Below, in pieces: positions 1-9,526 of a stretch of DNA of 29,610 bases. The DNA is taken from NCBI GenBank assembly GCA_037178675.1, contig JAYMGJ010000353.1:1-29610 (forward strand), in the 5' to 3' direction. The DNA is from Scleroderma bovista (taxonomy: Eukaryota > Basidiomycota > Agaricomycetes > Boletales > Sclerodermataceae). The first letter of the stretch is position 1; each line of letters starts with the position of its first letter. The translations under genes were made by a program, and so were the position numbers. Below the pieces are notes generated by a model. It was not told the origin of the DNA and did no database searches. It saw only the letters and a program-made list of their open reading frames with translations.

Positions 1-1029
1 GTGAGTAGTTGAAGTGCGTCATCCACATTTGCCAGCGTGCTTGGCGCTTAGACAGATTCTGCGACTTCGTAAAGTACATTAAATTATGATGGTCCATATA
101 TATCTCAAAGGCATAAGGAGTGGCTTCGAGATAATGGTGCCAGGCCTCAGTTGCTTTTATGATGGCCAGCATTTCTTTGTCATGAATAGGATAGTTTCAT
201 TCGGGAGGTGTCATGGAATGTGACATGTATGCGACGGGTCTGAATTCGCCGTCTTCACACTTCACGGATATCACTCCCCTGACGGCGAACTCAGATGCAT
301 CTGTTTCCAGGCGGAATTCACAATCTTGATCGGGGTACTGAAGTACCAGAGCATGAGTAAAAGCAGCTTTCAAAGCTTCAAACGCAGCGCGTTCCTTCTC
401 TCCGAAGTTAAATATAGTGTCTTTACATGTAAGATCAGTCATGGGTCTAGCCATGATTGCATAGTCTTTAATAAAGTGTCTATAAAAGTTGCCGAGTCCT
501 AAAAATGCACGAACCTGCTTCACGTTTGTTGGCTCAGGCCACTTTAAAATAGCATTAACTTTGTCAGGGTCCATTTTGATTCCCTCATGTGAAACGATCA
601 TTCCAAGGAAGTCAACTTCGGTAACGCAGAAGCGACACTTCTCGGGTTTGATGTAAAGATCATTATCACATAAATGTTTCAAAACTTCTAGCATGATTCT
701 ATCATGCTTTTCCTGATCGTCCGTGTTTGTAAATATCATAAGGTCATCTATATACACCACACAGACATCTGACATATCATGGAAGATTTCGTTCATCATC
801 TTCTGGAACGTTGTGGGTGAATTACAGAGACCAAAATACATAACAACGGGCTCATAAGCCCCTTTGTGCATTACAAACGCAGCCTTCCACTCATCGCCTT
901 CGCAAATTCTCATGTTGTTGTAACCCCAACGAAGATCCATCTTCATGAAGAGTTTGCAACCTTTAAGCTTGTCAACAAGCTGAGAAATAAGCAGTAGCGG
1001 ATAGTTATTCTTGATAGTCCACTCATTTA
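1..1029 (-). pseudogene. gypsy-A pol, 3' part: reverse transcriptase and RNase H (runs off the left edge)
   Basis: Continuation of the Ty3/gypsy polyprotein after the MITE. The reverse transcriptase (copies element RNA into DNA in cytoplasmic particles) shows the palm motif MDLRWGY, FGLCNSPTTFQ and the catalytic YIDD box at 743-754, then FLGL and FYRHFI of the thumb/connection. RNase H begins at ETDASEFAV. A TGA at 197-199 interrupts RNase H; the same frame reopens at once and continues with NYPIHDKEMLAI to position 1. The family normally has Arg at this codon, so a CGA-to-TGA change is likely. The RT resumes in the frame used upstream of the MITE, because MITE plus target duplication is 681 bp. 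Integrase and the 3' LTR would lie outside the window. Assignment is sure; activity is excluded by the stop and the MITE. Confidence 0.93.
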
Positions 1030-1708
1030 TGGTGCAAATCACCTAGTCACCACTACTTTTGTACAAACTTTATAACACACACAAATCTTGATAAAATCCT
1101 TAGTCTCGCATGAGAACAAATCCACCAGACAGATTTTTGATATCTCAACAGTTGATGAAGTTATAAATTTTGAAAGCCATTGAAATGGCCACTAGGCATG
1201 GGAACATCCCTATTAAGAAGATGACCCCTATAAATTACTAATTATGGTTATCACCCCCTTAACTGTGCTTGCAACAGTGTCATGGGTTTGTTGCTTGGAC
1301 TTGAAATTAACCATCATCTTCTCCCAATCCACTTCTGCAGGGCTTCATCCACTGGTTGGCAGTGCATCAGTGTCCTTTGCTTCTTTTTCCTGTACCAACT
1401 AAATCTCTTGTTGGTATTGCACCCTCCAACTCCAGAACCTCAATGTCAGAGAGAGTGGGATCCATTTCATGTTGGCTTTTGTGGTAGCAGAAACAGCTTT
1501 TTGGAGTCATTTGTTGGGGTGAGGCATGCCAATGTTGAAGAAATATGGCTGTATTATGAATGACACATGTGTACACTATGTTGACCCCACATTGTGCAGC
1601 ACTAAATAGTTAGCTGACCCCCTGTTGACCTTGACCCCCCCAGGCAGGTCACTCCTGACCCAAATTGGCCACTGTACAAAATTGGTGGTGACTAGGTGAT
1701 TTGCACCA
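1030..1708. mobile_element. 679-bp MITE with ~36-bp terminal inverted repeats and TA duplication
   Basis: The ends are inverted copies of each other: TGGTGCAAATCACCTAGTC at the left and its reverse complement at the right. Identity extends to about 36 bp with two mismatches. TA dinucleotides flank it (1028-1029 and 1709-1710). Removing the element and one TA restores the conserved RT reading (DYRYL then NEWTIK), so the insertion is exact. TA duplication and size point to a non-autonomous Tc1/mariner-type element. No transposase is encoded; short ORFs inside (for example 1367-1576, minus) match nothing I recognise. It is not obviously a derivative of the Tc1 element at 26793, whose visible left end differs. 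Confidence 0.9.
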
Positions 1709-2937
1709 TAAATAACGATAGTCCTGAACCATGCGCTTCTTGCCGTCCTTTTTAGGGACAAAGAAGACAGGGGAAGTCTGAGGAGAGATAGACGGGCGAA
1801 CATATCCTTTTGCAAGCTGATCGTCAACAAAGTCCTCAACCTCCTTCTGCTCATCCACCAACAGGGGTATCAAACACCCTTTCTTAGGTGGGAAGTCTTC
1901 CTTTAGGTCAATTCCATGATCCCATGGCTTCCTAAGCAGCATGTGTTCTGACGACTTCTTTGAGAAGACATCTAAATACTCCCAGTACTCTTTAGGTACC
2001 TGCTTTTGAGCTTCTTCTAGGGTCGACTCATCGATAGTGACCTTTAACTTGTGAGTTTTTAAAGCCTGAACCCAAGTTTCCTGAGATTTGTTCTCTTGTA
2101 ATAACTTAGCAAAGCGTGTCTCCAAAAGCGACCTGCACTCAGGAGGACACCGGGTTAAATTAACTTTGCCGGTGACCCAATCTATATTGGGATTATGCTT
2201 TTGAAGCCAGGTGTGGCCAAGGATCAGGGGTACTTTTCCAAGGCACGTGACAGCACACCACAGCTTTTCAGCATGTTTCCCAATACCGACTGTCAACAAT
2301 ACATAATGTGTGATATTGCCCTCCTGGTTCCTAGTGCCATCTACGTTAAGCACAGGGATGGGTTTTACCAGCTTAGATAACTGTAACCGCCGATCAAGAG
2401 CCCAGCTCTTGTCAACAAAGCATCCAGTAGCGCCACTGTCTAGCAGAGCATCTACTTTAATAGTATTAAGGGGTCCGCGAATGCAGACCGGTACCATCAC
2501 TTCACGTTCCATTGTGAAGGACCTTCGCAAGTCCATAGAAACTTCCAAGTTGCCGGTGGGACTTTCCGGTTCCTTAGATGCCAAAGAAGGAGAAAGGATA
2601 TTTTTATTTGATCGGGAATTAAGCACGCTCAATTTTACTTCCAGCACCGAGCCCTTTGCAGGGACCCCCTTAGAAGGTACAGAACAGTCCGAGTCACAGT
2701 CCACAGTATCAACTGACAAAACAGAGAAACGGGAAGGAGAAACCGAGACAGGAGAGACTACCGAAGACACTTTTTTGTGGGTTTTCGCTATTTTAGTACA
2801 TAAAGCAATGCAATATTTAAATATGTGCTGAACAGACGGAGACATAGCACACGAAAGTCTATAGTCCAAAATACATACAGCAGTGTCCAGAGAAGATTCA
2901 AGAGTGAGGGTGCCTGATGTGTCCTCACTCTCTAATC
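1709..2937 (-). pseudogene. gypsy-A pol, 5' part: aspartic protease and start of reverse transcriptase
   Basis: This reading frame has no ATG of its own near gag. It is open from the gag end in the -1 frame, which fits synthesis as a Gag-Pol fusion by ribosomal frameshifting (see 2938-2944). A Ser-rich spacer is followed by the retroviral-type aspartic protease: catalytic DSGA about 144 residues after the LDYRL segment, and the flap/second-half motif LILGHTWLQKHN. RT begins at about KGCLIPL...EVEDFVDDQLAKGYVRPS, with the fingers motif SPVFFVPKKDGKKRM. The frame is broken at DYRYL by the MITE. The protease processes Gag and Pol in the particle. Apart from the MITE this stretch has no stop codon. 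Confidence 0.93.
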
Positions 2938-3933
2938 TTTTAAATCACAGAAGAATGCTTGCATTTCTGCAAACGTCATTCCACGAACAGCATTTAGCCA
3001 GTCATCCTCCGGCTGGGCTTGCATTGCACGTGCTTGTGGTTGCCCACAACGAGGGCAGCGCAGCTTTGTGCACTCGCATGCAATGTGGCCAAACAGTTGG
3101 CAATTGTAGCATTGGGGTCCCTTTCCCCTTTGCTGGTTGGTTTCGACAGCACCTATATCCATGGGGGTACCACTCCCAGATGCAGTCGGAGATGAATAGT
3201 AATTTTGGCCCTGATAATATCGGGCTGAACTTTGACTCTGGGTATTAATGAGGAAAAGCTCTTGGGCCCTCCCCATTTCTCGAGCTGAGGCTCCAAGCTG
3301 GACATAAGTGTCCCGATTCATATTTTGAAGGTAAATTTGCTCCAAGATTTTCCTTTGGAGCGTGCGTTCAAGGAGGTCCCAGGCGTACTGGTCTACACAC
3401 CCACTCTGATTCTTGAGCGCCTCGAACTGCGCCAAGAAGTCGTTGATCCGTTGCCTAGGGCCCTGCCGAAGGTGGAGAAGTTGGGCACGTGCCCACTCAG
3501 CATTGTTGCCTGGAAGAAAGAACCTTTCTATTTCTTCCGAGAAGTCGTCCCAAGTGGGCCATGCTGGTGGGGGCGCAGGTTGTCCTGCTGGCACAGGTGG
3601 GGCGTTGGCAAGGGCCTGCGTGGCCCCCATGCAGCTGTCCAAACAAACTTGAGCCCACCGACCAGCTTTCAGGCCAGTGAGCCAGGAGAGAACTGCTGCG
3701 GTGACCTGGGCGTCGGTCACTCCCTCCATCATGATCTGGAGCCAAACTTTAACTTTTGACCACCACTCATGGAACTTCTGAGGGGAGCCGTCATAACTCC
3801 CAAGATCTGCGACCACCTTCTTGCACAGCGGCGGTGCAGGCTGAGGCTGTGCAGCCGCAAGGGCTGTGATATGGGCCTGAAGGTTGATCTGTCCCTGGAT
3901 AAGCTGTCCAAGGAGCTGGTTGAGGTCCGCCAT
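2932..3933 (-). CDS. gypsy-A Gag (333 aa, intact)
   Basis: Structural nucleocapsid precursor of the gypsy element. The ATG at 3931-3933 begins MADLNQLLGQLIQGQ, shared with gypsy-C. The N-terminal half contains a Pro/Ala-rich spacer, then the capsid-like retrotransposon gag domain (FHEWWSKVKVWLQ; later FLPGNNAEWARAQLLHLRQG and INDFLAQFEALKNQSG). A CCHC zinc knuckle (C-x2-C-x4-H-x4-C, CYNCQLFGHIACEC) lies at residues 275-288, followed by two extra CxxC-type cysteines and a conserved tail ending FFCDLKD. Gag packages genomic RNA. Length is identical to the gypsy-C copy, with no indels. Pol follows in the -1 frame. It is open throughout, but the element as a whole is defective. Confidence 0.92.
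   Translation of the reverse strand: MADLNQLLGQLIQGQINLQAHITALAAAQPQPAPPLCKKVVADLGSYDGSPQKFHEWWSKVKVWLQIMMEGVTDAQVTAAVLSWLTGLKAGRWAQVCLDSCMGATQALANAPPVPAGQPAPPPAWPTWDDFSEEIERFFLPGNNAEWARAQLLHLRQGPRQRINDFLAQFEALKNQSGCVDQYAWDLLERTLQRKILEQIYLQNMNRDTYVQLGASAREMGRAQELFLINTQSQSSARYYQGQNYYSSPTASGSGTPMDIGAVETNQQRGKGPQCYNCQLFGHIACECTKLRCPRCGQPQARAMQAQPEDDWLNAVRGMTFAEMQAFFCDLKD
2938..2944 (-). promoter_or_regulatory. Probable -1 ribosomal frameshift heptamer (T TTA AAA) at the gag-pol junction
   Basis: In the gag frame the last codons read GAT TTA AAA GAT TAG. The heptamer TTTAAAA is phased as X XXY YYZ, the classical -1 slippery form. The -1 frame is open from there into the protease without an ATG. 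The same heptamer at the same distance from the gag stop is kept in gypsy-C (26301-26307). I did not identify a downstream pseudoknot. Confidence 0.7.
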
Positions 3934-4748
3934 GATGAACTAGTAGGGGTGGAGACAGGAATAGGGGGTAGGTCTTTGTTTAACCGGTCGGAGACGGGAA
4001 GACTGGAACGTGCGGTGGTGAGCGAGAGGGAGGTCTGGCAAGGGCAGAACAGGAAGGGAACGGTGGAGGCCGAGGAGGACTTGGATTTCGAAGTCGCTGA
4101 CAAGGCAACTGTAGGTGGCAACAGCATTGGTGAACTGAAATTCTTCCTCAATTGCCAACTCCCTTTCTTGTGCTTTAGGGGCAGGGTCAGGGTGAGGACC
4201 GTAGATAATTGCCAAGTGCTCCTGTTGCGCTTCGACGAGGTGACAGGGAAACTGGTACGGTATGGTGGCTACTGGTAGGGGGTAACGTAGAGATATGAGT
4301 ATACAGGACTAGATCCCCGCAGGTGTTCCACTAGACTAAGCGTAAGACTTTGTTCACCTGTCGCTCTCACTGGGTCAGGGCAGTGGCACAGCTATGCAAA
4401 GAACAAACGGCTAGTGGCTGCAGATCACAAGGTCTACCTCTGCATGGACACAGGAACTACGAGTATGTATAGCTCAATCGCCTTGAGGCTGCGAACCTCT
4501 CTTGAACGGGCACCACTCTTCAGACACCAGGCATGACCCTGGGCTGGTGTACAGTACATAAAGAAGCGGTGCTAAAAAAACTCCCAATGCCGAAGCACTA
4601 TGGGAACAGCACTAAAGGCTGGCTGTGAATGAAATGCAAGGTATGAAAATGAAGCTCCTTAACCCTGGAGTCCGGGTATAGTTTCCCTTTACTAGGCTGG
4701 GGAACAGCGCGTGATAGAGCGAAGTAGATGGTAAGATTTGAGCTCAGG
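3934..4748 (-). other. gypsy-A 5' leader between LTR and gag
   Basis: About 815 bp of untranslated leader, alignable to the gypsy-C leader (22151-22913 plus 25262-25311). It should contain the primer-binding site, but no sequence starting TGG directly after the LTR end was seen, so the primer is unassigned. A frame without ATG is open at about 3940-4215 in this copy and also open in gypsy-C. Its differences show no third-position excess, so I do not call it a gene. The leader contains the uninterrupted target site (CCGGTTAAAC region, about 3980-3990) that X4 hit in gypsy-C. Confidence 0.8.
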
Positions 4749-5117
4749 TGAGACGACCCTAGGCAAACACCAAGGACCCGACCACACGCTAAGACTCTGA
4801 GAGGGAATAGGATGCGAGTACTAGGGCAAAGACCCAAGATGAGCTCGAATGGGGAGCCTCTGGGTGCTGGATTGCACTGTATATATACTACTACACACAA
4901 GGGCTATGCGAGGCTATCCATGAGGCTACGTGCAGGTAAAGGCTATGAAATGACATCACTGTGGAGCTAAGGCTATGCATAATGATGTCAAGGGTGACAG
5001 CATGTACAGCACAAGGTACTGGTCTAGACTAGGTAGATAAGATAGAGGCTGTACACTAAGATAAGATAAATGCTATCTAATTGCAGATTAGATAAGATAA
5101 AAAGTTGGGCCATAACA
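4749..5117 (-). repeat. 5' LTR of gypsy-A (369 bp)
   Basis: Read on the minus strand it starts TGTTATGG and ends GTCTCA (TG...CA). The boundaries are set by two relatives: the target-flanked solo LTR at 11317-11698 and the gypsy-C LTR at 21836-22150. A TATA box (TATATATA) lies at 4880-4887, at the position it has in the other two copies. The sequence at 5118 onward is a DUS1 exon, so this is the exact insertion edge; the expected 5-bp target duplicate is 5118-5122. The partner LTR is beyond the left edge. Confidence 0.88.
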
Positions 5118-5813
5118 GATGTTGACTACGATGCCAGTTAGATTAGAGAGGTTGGACATGTCACTTGCTTATTCATCCCCTTAGTTGAGAGGGAAGAAAA
5201 TGCACCGAGTTTATATATCAGGTTCCATTCATCTTGAAGAAATGAGCCATAGTGGCCTGATCTTGCTATCTCCTGCAGACACCCAAGATTGAGATCGACA
5301 GCATCACAGTGGTCCTGGATGGCCTTGGTGGATGCAAGAAGCTGTTTGGGGTTGTTTGCACAGAACTGGACAATAAGTGGGTGGTTGGCTGGTCCACCCT
5401 CTTCACCATGCATCATGTCGAAGAACTTGTCTCATTGGACCTTTTTTTCCTGGTTCAAGATGAACATCTGCATAAAATTGGATTGTTGGAGATTGGTGAT
5501 ATGAGGTAGAAAATGTGGTAGAGACTGACTTTGGCATTGATCATTGGCATGTAGACGAGCTGCGATTCAAAGTTGTGAGCACACCTACAATATGGCTGGG
5601 CATGCCATACCTGAGCACCATACCATCGAGACAAGATCCTCCAAGCCTACAAACCCAGGAACATCACAGAGTCCAAATGCTACACCACCATGCAAATACC
5701 AGCTCACTCTGGTCAACCATTGGTGCAACAACATATTTTGGACTGCCAAGAATGTTGCGGTAAAAGTCATATCTGGTGAGTTTTTGAGTCGCTACTGTTG
5801 TATAGGATACCAT
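5118..5813 (-). pseudogene. DUS1: tRNA-dihydrouridine synthase (DUS1-type), N-terminal part, broken by gypsy-A
   Basis: Host gene. Dus enzymes reduce specific uridines in the tRNA D-loop using FMN and NAD(P)H. Five exons can be joined: 5813-5700, 5646-5611, 5559-5530, 5467-5206 and 5125-5118, with introns of 53, 51, 62 and 80 nt. Phases are 0,0,0,1 and boundaries are GT-AG. The product begins MVSYTT, then DFYRNILGSPKYVVAPMVDQ (FMN-binding start of the barrel), [28 protein letters not shown] (catalytic Cys region) and [11 protein letters not shown]. The last exon is cut after 8 nt by the gypsy LTR. A TGA stands at 5432-5434. Several conserved residues are altered in ways expected from CpG decay (Arg to Trp at 46, Thr to Met at 54, Pro to Leu at 124 beside the catalytic Cys). 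The remaining C-terminal part is not in the window. Confidence 0.9.
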
Positions 5814-7126
5814 GGTTACTGGTAGAGATGGTAGGGGTAGTATGTGCTGGCACAGCACACCGAGGTTGATATAAAGCCAAATTGCACAAAGATTCAGCTT
5901 GTAAGTTGTCACAAAACCTCGTGGGAATGCGATCCCTATAGGTTGTAAGACTTGTAACCGTCTCCATCATCCACAAGAGTAAGCAATTGGTGTGTGCTAT
6001 GAACATATCAGAATCACCATGTCATGCCGGACACAACTATGAGATCTGGCCTCCACCACCACCAAGTTCAAAGTTCCACATGCCTCCCACAGCATCACCA
6101 CAATGGACATCCAGTCCTGGGAGAAGTTTCTTCCCCTTCCCCCCTTGGTGTTCATGCAGTCATTGTATCTGCTCACCTCCCCACACAAGATACATACATC
6201 CATGCTCAATATACCCATGTGGTCTCCAGGTACATCCCACCAAGGCTTGTGAACCCAGAGGGTGGTTGAGTGGGACAGGGACAGGGACAGAGGATGAGGA
6301 GAAAACAGCTAGGGATGCAGACTACTGCATGCTCATGAAGGTCTACCGCCTATGCTTCCTCCCAGGAAGTTGTGGATGTTGTGCTCATCATAGGATAAGA
6401 TATGGAGGTCATGGACACCGAAGGATGTTGGCATCATGGCAGCATGCTCCTGTAGACAAGGTGGGTGCTATGGCCCATGCAGCAAGTAAGGTGGGGATAG
6501 AAAGCTCTGCAGGACCTTATTGATGATGCCAGGATCTCTCCTATGGATTCTGGTTTTCTGCCTCGGTCACTCTGACAGACGGCACTCATTGTGCTCAAAA
6601 TATTGGATGTATTATCTTACATGTGGGACACAGGGAATTTGCCAAATAACAATTGCCCACAAGTGTGCCTGTCTGCAACTATAGACTGGCTTTGTGTAGT
6701 GTAAAGGCAGGATTGCCATTACCTAGGCCTGAAATTCTACCTTTGGGGTTTGTTCTCATCATCAGATGTACTCTTTGAGTCAGTATTGTCGGGGATGATT
6801 GAAAACTGTCCTGGCATCAGGCAGTAGTTGTCTGACCACTGGTCAGGCATCACAGCAAGGTTCTACAGGGACCCAGGCTAAGACTATGGGCATGATCCAG
6901 AAGACAGCATACTCACTGCTACATCCTCATACATATCCATTCATCTTCTGTCAACCGAACCATAGTTCAGCCTTGAAATTTGATTACTGGTAGGAGCAGC
7001 AAAAAGAGAGGTTATAAGCTATGGGTGGGTTTGGACAGGTGAACCATGTACATACCAGGATGAATGTGTCTGCTGCGGTTGAGGGACCAGGGGAGGGCTC
7101 ATATCCACGGTGTGGTGGCTGTAAAG
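5814..7126. other. Unassigned DNA upstream of the DUS1 start
   Basis: About 1.3 kb with no recognised transposon ends or protein domain. The first part should contain the DUS1 promoter. A plus-strand frame is open at 5987-6523 and another at 6024-6269; neither has a motif I recognise, and both contain low-complexity His/Pro/Cys-rich stretches. A short GGGACA triplication lies near 6269-6287. It could be decayed intergenic DNA or a fragmented divergent gene. Confidence 0.5.
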
Positions 7127-7255
7127 CTGGGACAGGCCAACAAACAACATATATTGCAAAGCTGAGGTCAGCCAGATGATGAGAAAATTTGGGGTTGGCC
7201 ATAAAGCTAGGACAGGCTGACAACCAACACATATTGCATAACTGGGGTTGGCCGG
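7127..7255 (-). repeat. Two diverged units of the 80-bp minisatellite, left of X1
   Basis: The units read (minus strand) GGCCTGTCCCAGCTTTACAG and TTTGCAATATATGTTG, matching the array at 19815-20520. The second unit is cut at GGCCGG by the X1 insertion and resumes to the right of X1 at 9125. Confidence 0.8.
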
Positions 7256-9124
7256 TGTGAGTCAAAGTGTGGGTTTAGGTTGAAACAACAACCAAAACAC
7301 AACACCAATAGACAAAGAAAGGGTAGTGGTTTGCCTATGAGGAATCCAGATAGGAGTTGGGTTGAAATCAGGGGTGCTACACAGAGAGGAAAGTGCAGCA
7401 AGGGGACAGGGATGCCTCAGATGTCCAGAGGCAAGGAAGATTGACTAGTATAAAGCCTAGACTCTGCTTGAGCCTAGTCAGAAGAATAGATCTTGAATAA
7501 CTTGGATAAACTTGACAATATTAAGCCTTTAGACCTTTACTGAAGCCTACAAGGACTCAAGGACTTGAAGAGATACAAGAGAGAGAGACTGAGAGAGGGA
7601 TAATTTCATACTATTGAGTCTATGATCACTGGGCTGAGCCCAGGGGGTTTAAATACATGAGGGGGGCGCAGCATAAAGTACAAAAAGAGAAGGGAGTAAG
7701 CAGAATTTGTCAAGGATTGGTAAGGGATTGGTAAGAGCTTTGTAAGGGGTTTGTAAGCAATCAGTAAGCATGGGATAAGCATAAATGAGTAAGCATAGGG
7801 AGCATGAATAAGCTGCTGAGTAAAGGAATGAGTAAGCTGCATGACAAGATTGATTGGTAAGGGAGTGAGTCATCAGCTGAGTAATATACCAAAAATGCAA
7901 ACGGGATAGAGTAATACTGATGACAAGAGAGCATCAGTAAGCAAGGGATGAGTCACTGCACAGCAAGAGGAGTCATTGATGCACAGCCATGGGAGGCTGT
8001 GTACCACCAGGAACTTGATGGCCCAACAATGGGGAAGATCTGAGACAAATAGGGGGATTGATCCAAGACAGTACAGCCACAAGAAGGGTACCAGGGGTCC
8101 AGAGGTCTTTGGAGGGTCAGCATACACTAAGATATAGTGCATGTGTTCTAATGCCGCTGAAGCACAACCATGGGCTCCCTTGATGAGCTCTCTTCTGGGA
8201 AAGAACAAGAGAGAGAGTTCTTCTTCCTAACAGCACTATAAAGTGGGGGTATAACTGTCATGGTGCTGGAGGACACTGTCTGAAAGTAGGGAAGTGGATA
8301 GAGTATTGAATTCAATGCATCCAAGAAAGTGAGACAAACAACAGAGGAAGATGGACATGGCAGGGGTCTGGGAGGAAGGGGCCATAGGCAGAGGAATCAG
8401 GGGACACAGAGACAACCAGAGAAGACTTTTAAAGCTTGACAATAGACCTAAGACAACCAAAGTATGTCCTTGATGCAGGACTGACAAGGAGAACATGCTG
8501 ACTGAGAACGAGGGGGACTGAGGGAGCAGGCTGGGAAGATATGTGCCAGGCAGTGCACAGGAACTCTGGTAGAGGCTGTCCTAAGAGCAGGACACAGTGG
8601 AGATCTGCAGCAATAGCAGAGAAATGATCCAGAGAAAATATGGACTCCATAGTGAGCAATGAGACAAACGTCTGGATTGTGGGGGGAATATCTCTGTGGG
8701 AAATGAACAGATTTGCATCGGAACTTGACAGGCAGATAGACCACGCTCTGGGCTCTCTGATGGTATAGTCATGTGCCTGATAGCTTCAGAAACGGTGGAG
8801 CTATTCAAAATATCAGAATGCCAGCACCGGGTGCCTAAAAATGACATTTGGGCACTAAAAATTGTTTCTTCTCTTTCTCCTTTGTTTCTCCATCAATTCT
8901 TCAGCTTCTTTGATTGTTCTGGTATGGGAGTTGGACTGCAGAAGTGTGCATTCCTTTCTCATACCATAATTGACATTATTCCTTCAGTTTCTTCTGCTTC
9001 TTGTTGGTTCTTGTGCAATAGATGGCTACAATGAGGGTCCATCATGGTTATCCTTCACATAAGGATCATTTGATATAGGTGTTATCTTCCATGTTCACTG
9101 TACCAAACCTGTTTGGTGTGTGAC
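7256..9124 (-). mobile_element. X1: solo LTR of family X (1869 bp)
   Basis: Read on the minus strand it starts TGTCACACACCAAACAGG and ends TTTGACTCACA (TG...CA). It is flanked by CCGG (7252-7255) and CTGG (9125-9128), and the minisatellite unit continues across it, so it is a complete inserted unit with a 4-bp target duplication (one copy apparently C-to-T changed). A TATA-like TTTAAATAC lies at 7648-7656 (minus sense GTATTTAAA). Just downstream is a palindrome CTGGGCTGAGCCCAG (7629-7643). Upstream are the 11-bp repeats of 7714-7779. The family's U3 ORF is present at 8650-8429 (MESIFSLDHF...) but ends early at a TAA (8429-8431). No retroelement gene is attached. Confidence 0.85.
7714..7779 (-). 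promoter_or_regulatory. 11-bp phased repeats upstream of the X1 TATA-like box, with TGASTCA sites nearby
   Basis: Six consecutive 11-bp units end in (G)TAAG on the plus strand: GGATTGGTAAG twice, AGCTTTGTAAG, GGGTTTGTAAG, CAATCAGTAAG and CATGGGATAAG. Looser units continue to about 7830. TGAGTCA, the Gcn4/AP-1 type bZIP consensus, occurs at 7866-7873 (TGAGTCAT) and 7949-7955. A binding or promoter role is inferred from position only. Confidence 0.55.
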
Positions 9125-9209
9125 ACTGGATGATAAGAAAGTGTATTGAAGGCTGTAAAGCTGGGACAGGCTGACAACCAACATATATTGCAAAGCTGGG
9201 GTCGGCCAG
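9125..9209 (-). repeat. Minisatellite unit right of X1
   Basis: One 80-bp unit (GGCTGTAAAGCTGGGACAGG as read on plus), continuing the unit interrupted by X1. It ends at GGCCAG, where the X stub at 9210 begins. Confidence 0.75.
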
Positions 9210-9239
9210 TGTCACACACCAAACAGGTTTGGTACAGTG
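9210..9239 (+). mobile_element. First 30 bp of an X LTR, cut by copia-1
   Basis: TGTCACACACC then AAACAGGTTTGGTACAGTG is the X LTR start in plus orientation. The copia-1 LTR begins directly after it, so copia-1 probably integrated into an X LTR. The left flank is CCAG, a CCGG-like site. Confidence 0.7.
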
Positions 9240-9526
9240 TGTTGAAGCAATACCTATATATGTAGAGGAACTGCTACTCCAACTCAGCTGTTGGGTGGAG
9301 TGCACAACCTGAGATGGTAGTGGTAGCTGGTCAAGAGCTGTTATATTATATAAGTGATGGATACTTTTATATACAACAAATAGTGTGATGCGTGACTGTG
9401 ACACATGACATGTGACATGTAACATCTACTCTAAAGAGGACTATTACTAAGTCTACACTAATTTGGGTCACAGTCTTGTGTGCACTTCATTGACGGTTTA
9501 TACTGGGTGCATGTGCGACTTCAACA
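9240..9526 (-). repeat. 3' LTR of copia-1 (287 bp)
   Basis: The ends are perfect inverted copies (TGTTGAAG ... CTTCAACA). The neighbouring polypurine tract reads GAGGGGGAG on the minus strand (9527-9535), the expected plus-strand primer. A TATATAAAAG element lies inside at about 9366-9375 (minus). A 288-bp homologue is at 13940-14227. Confidence 0.92.

Noticed and set aside
1282..1563. 93-aa ORF inside the MITE
   Set aside because: No recognisable motif and no second copy in the window; MITEs normally do not encode protein.
3325..3759. Plus-strand ORFs opposite gypsy-A gag
   Set aside because: They are antisense shadows of a well-supported Gag frame and carry no motif.
3940..4215. Leader ORF of gypsy-A (also open in gypsy-C, about 22688-22924) as a small gene
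   Set aside because: Neither copy has an ATG, and codon comparison of the two copies shows no third-position excess. Treated as untranslated leader.
7873..8208. 111-aa ORF in X1 (related frame in X2 at 18113-18364)
   Set aside because: X1 and X2 are too similar for a coding test and X4 has no alignable counterpart; it overlaps the promoter-proximal repeats.
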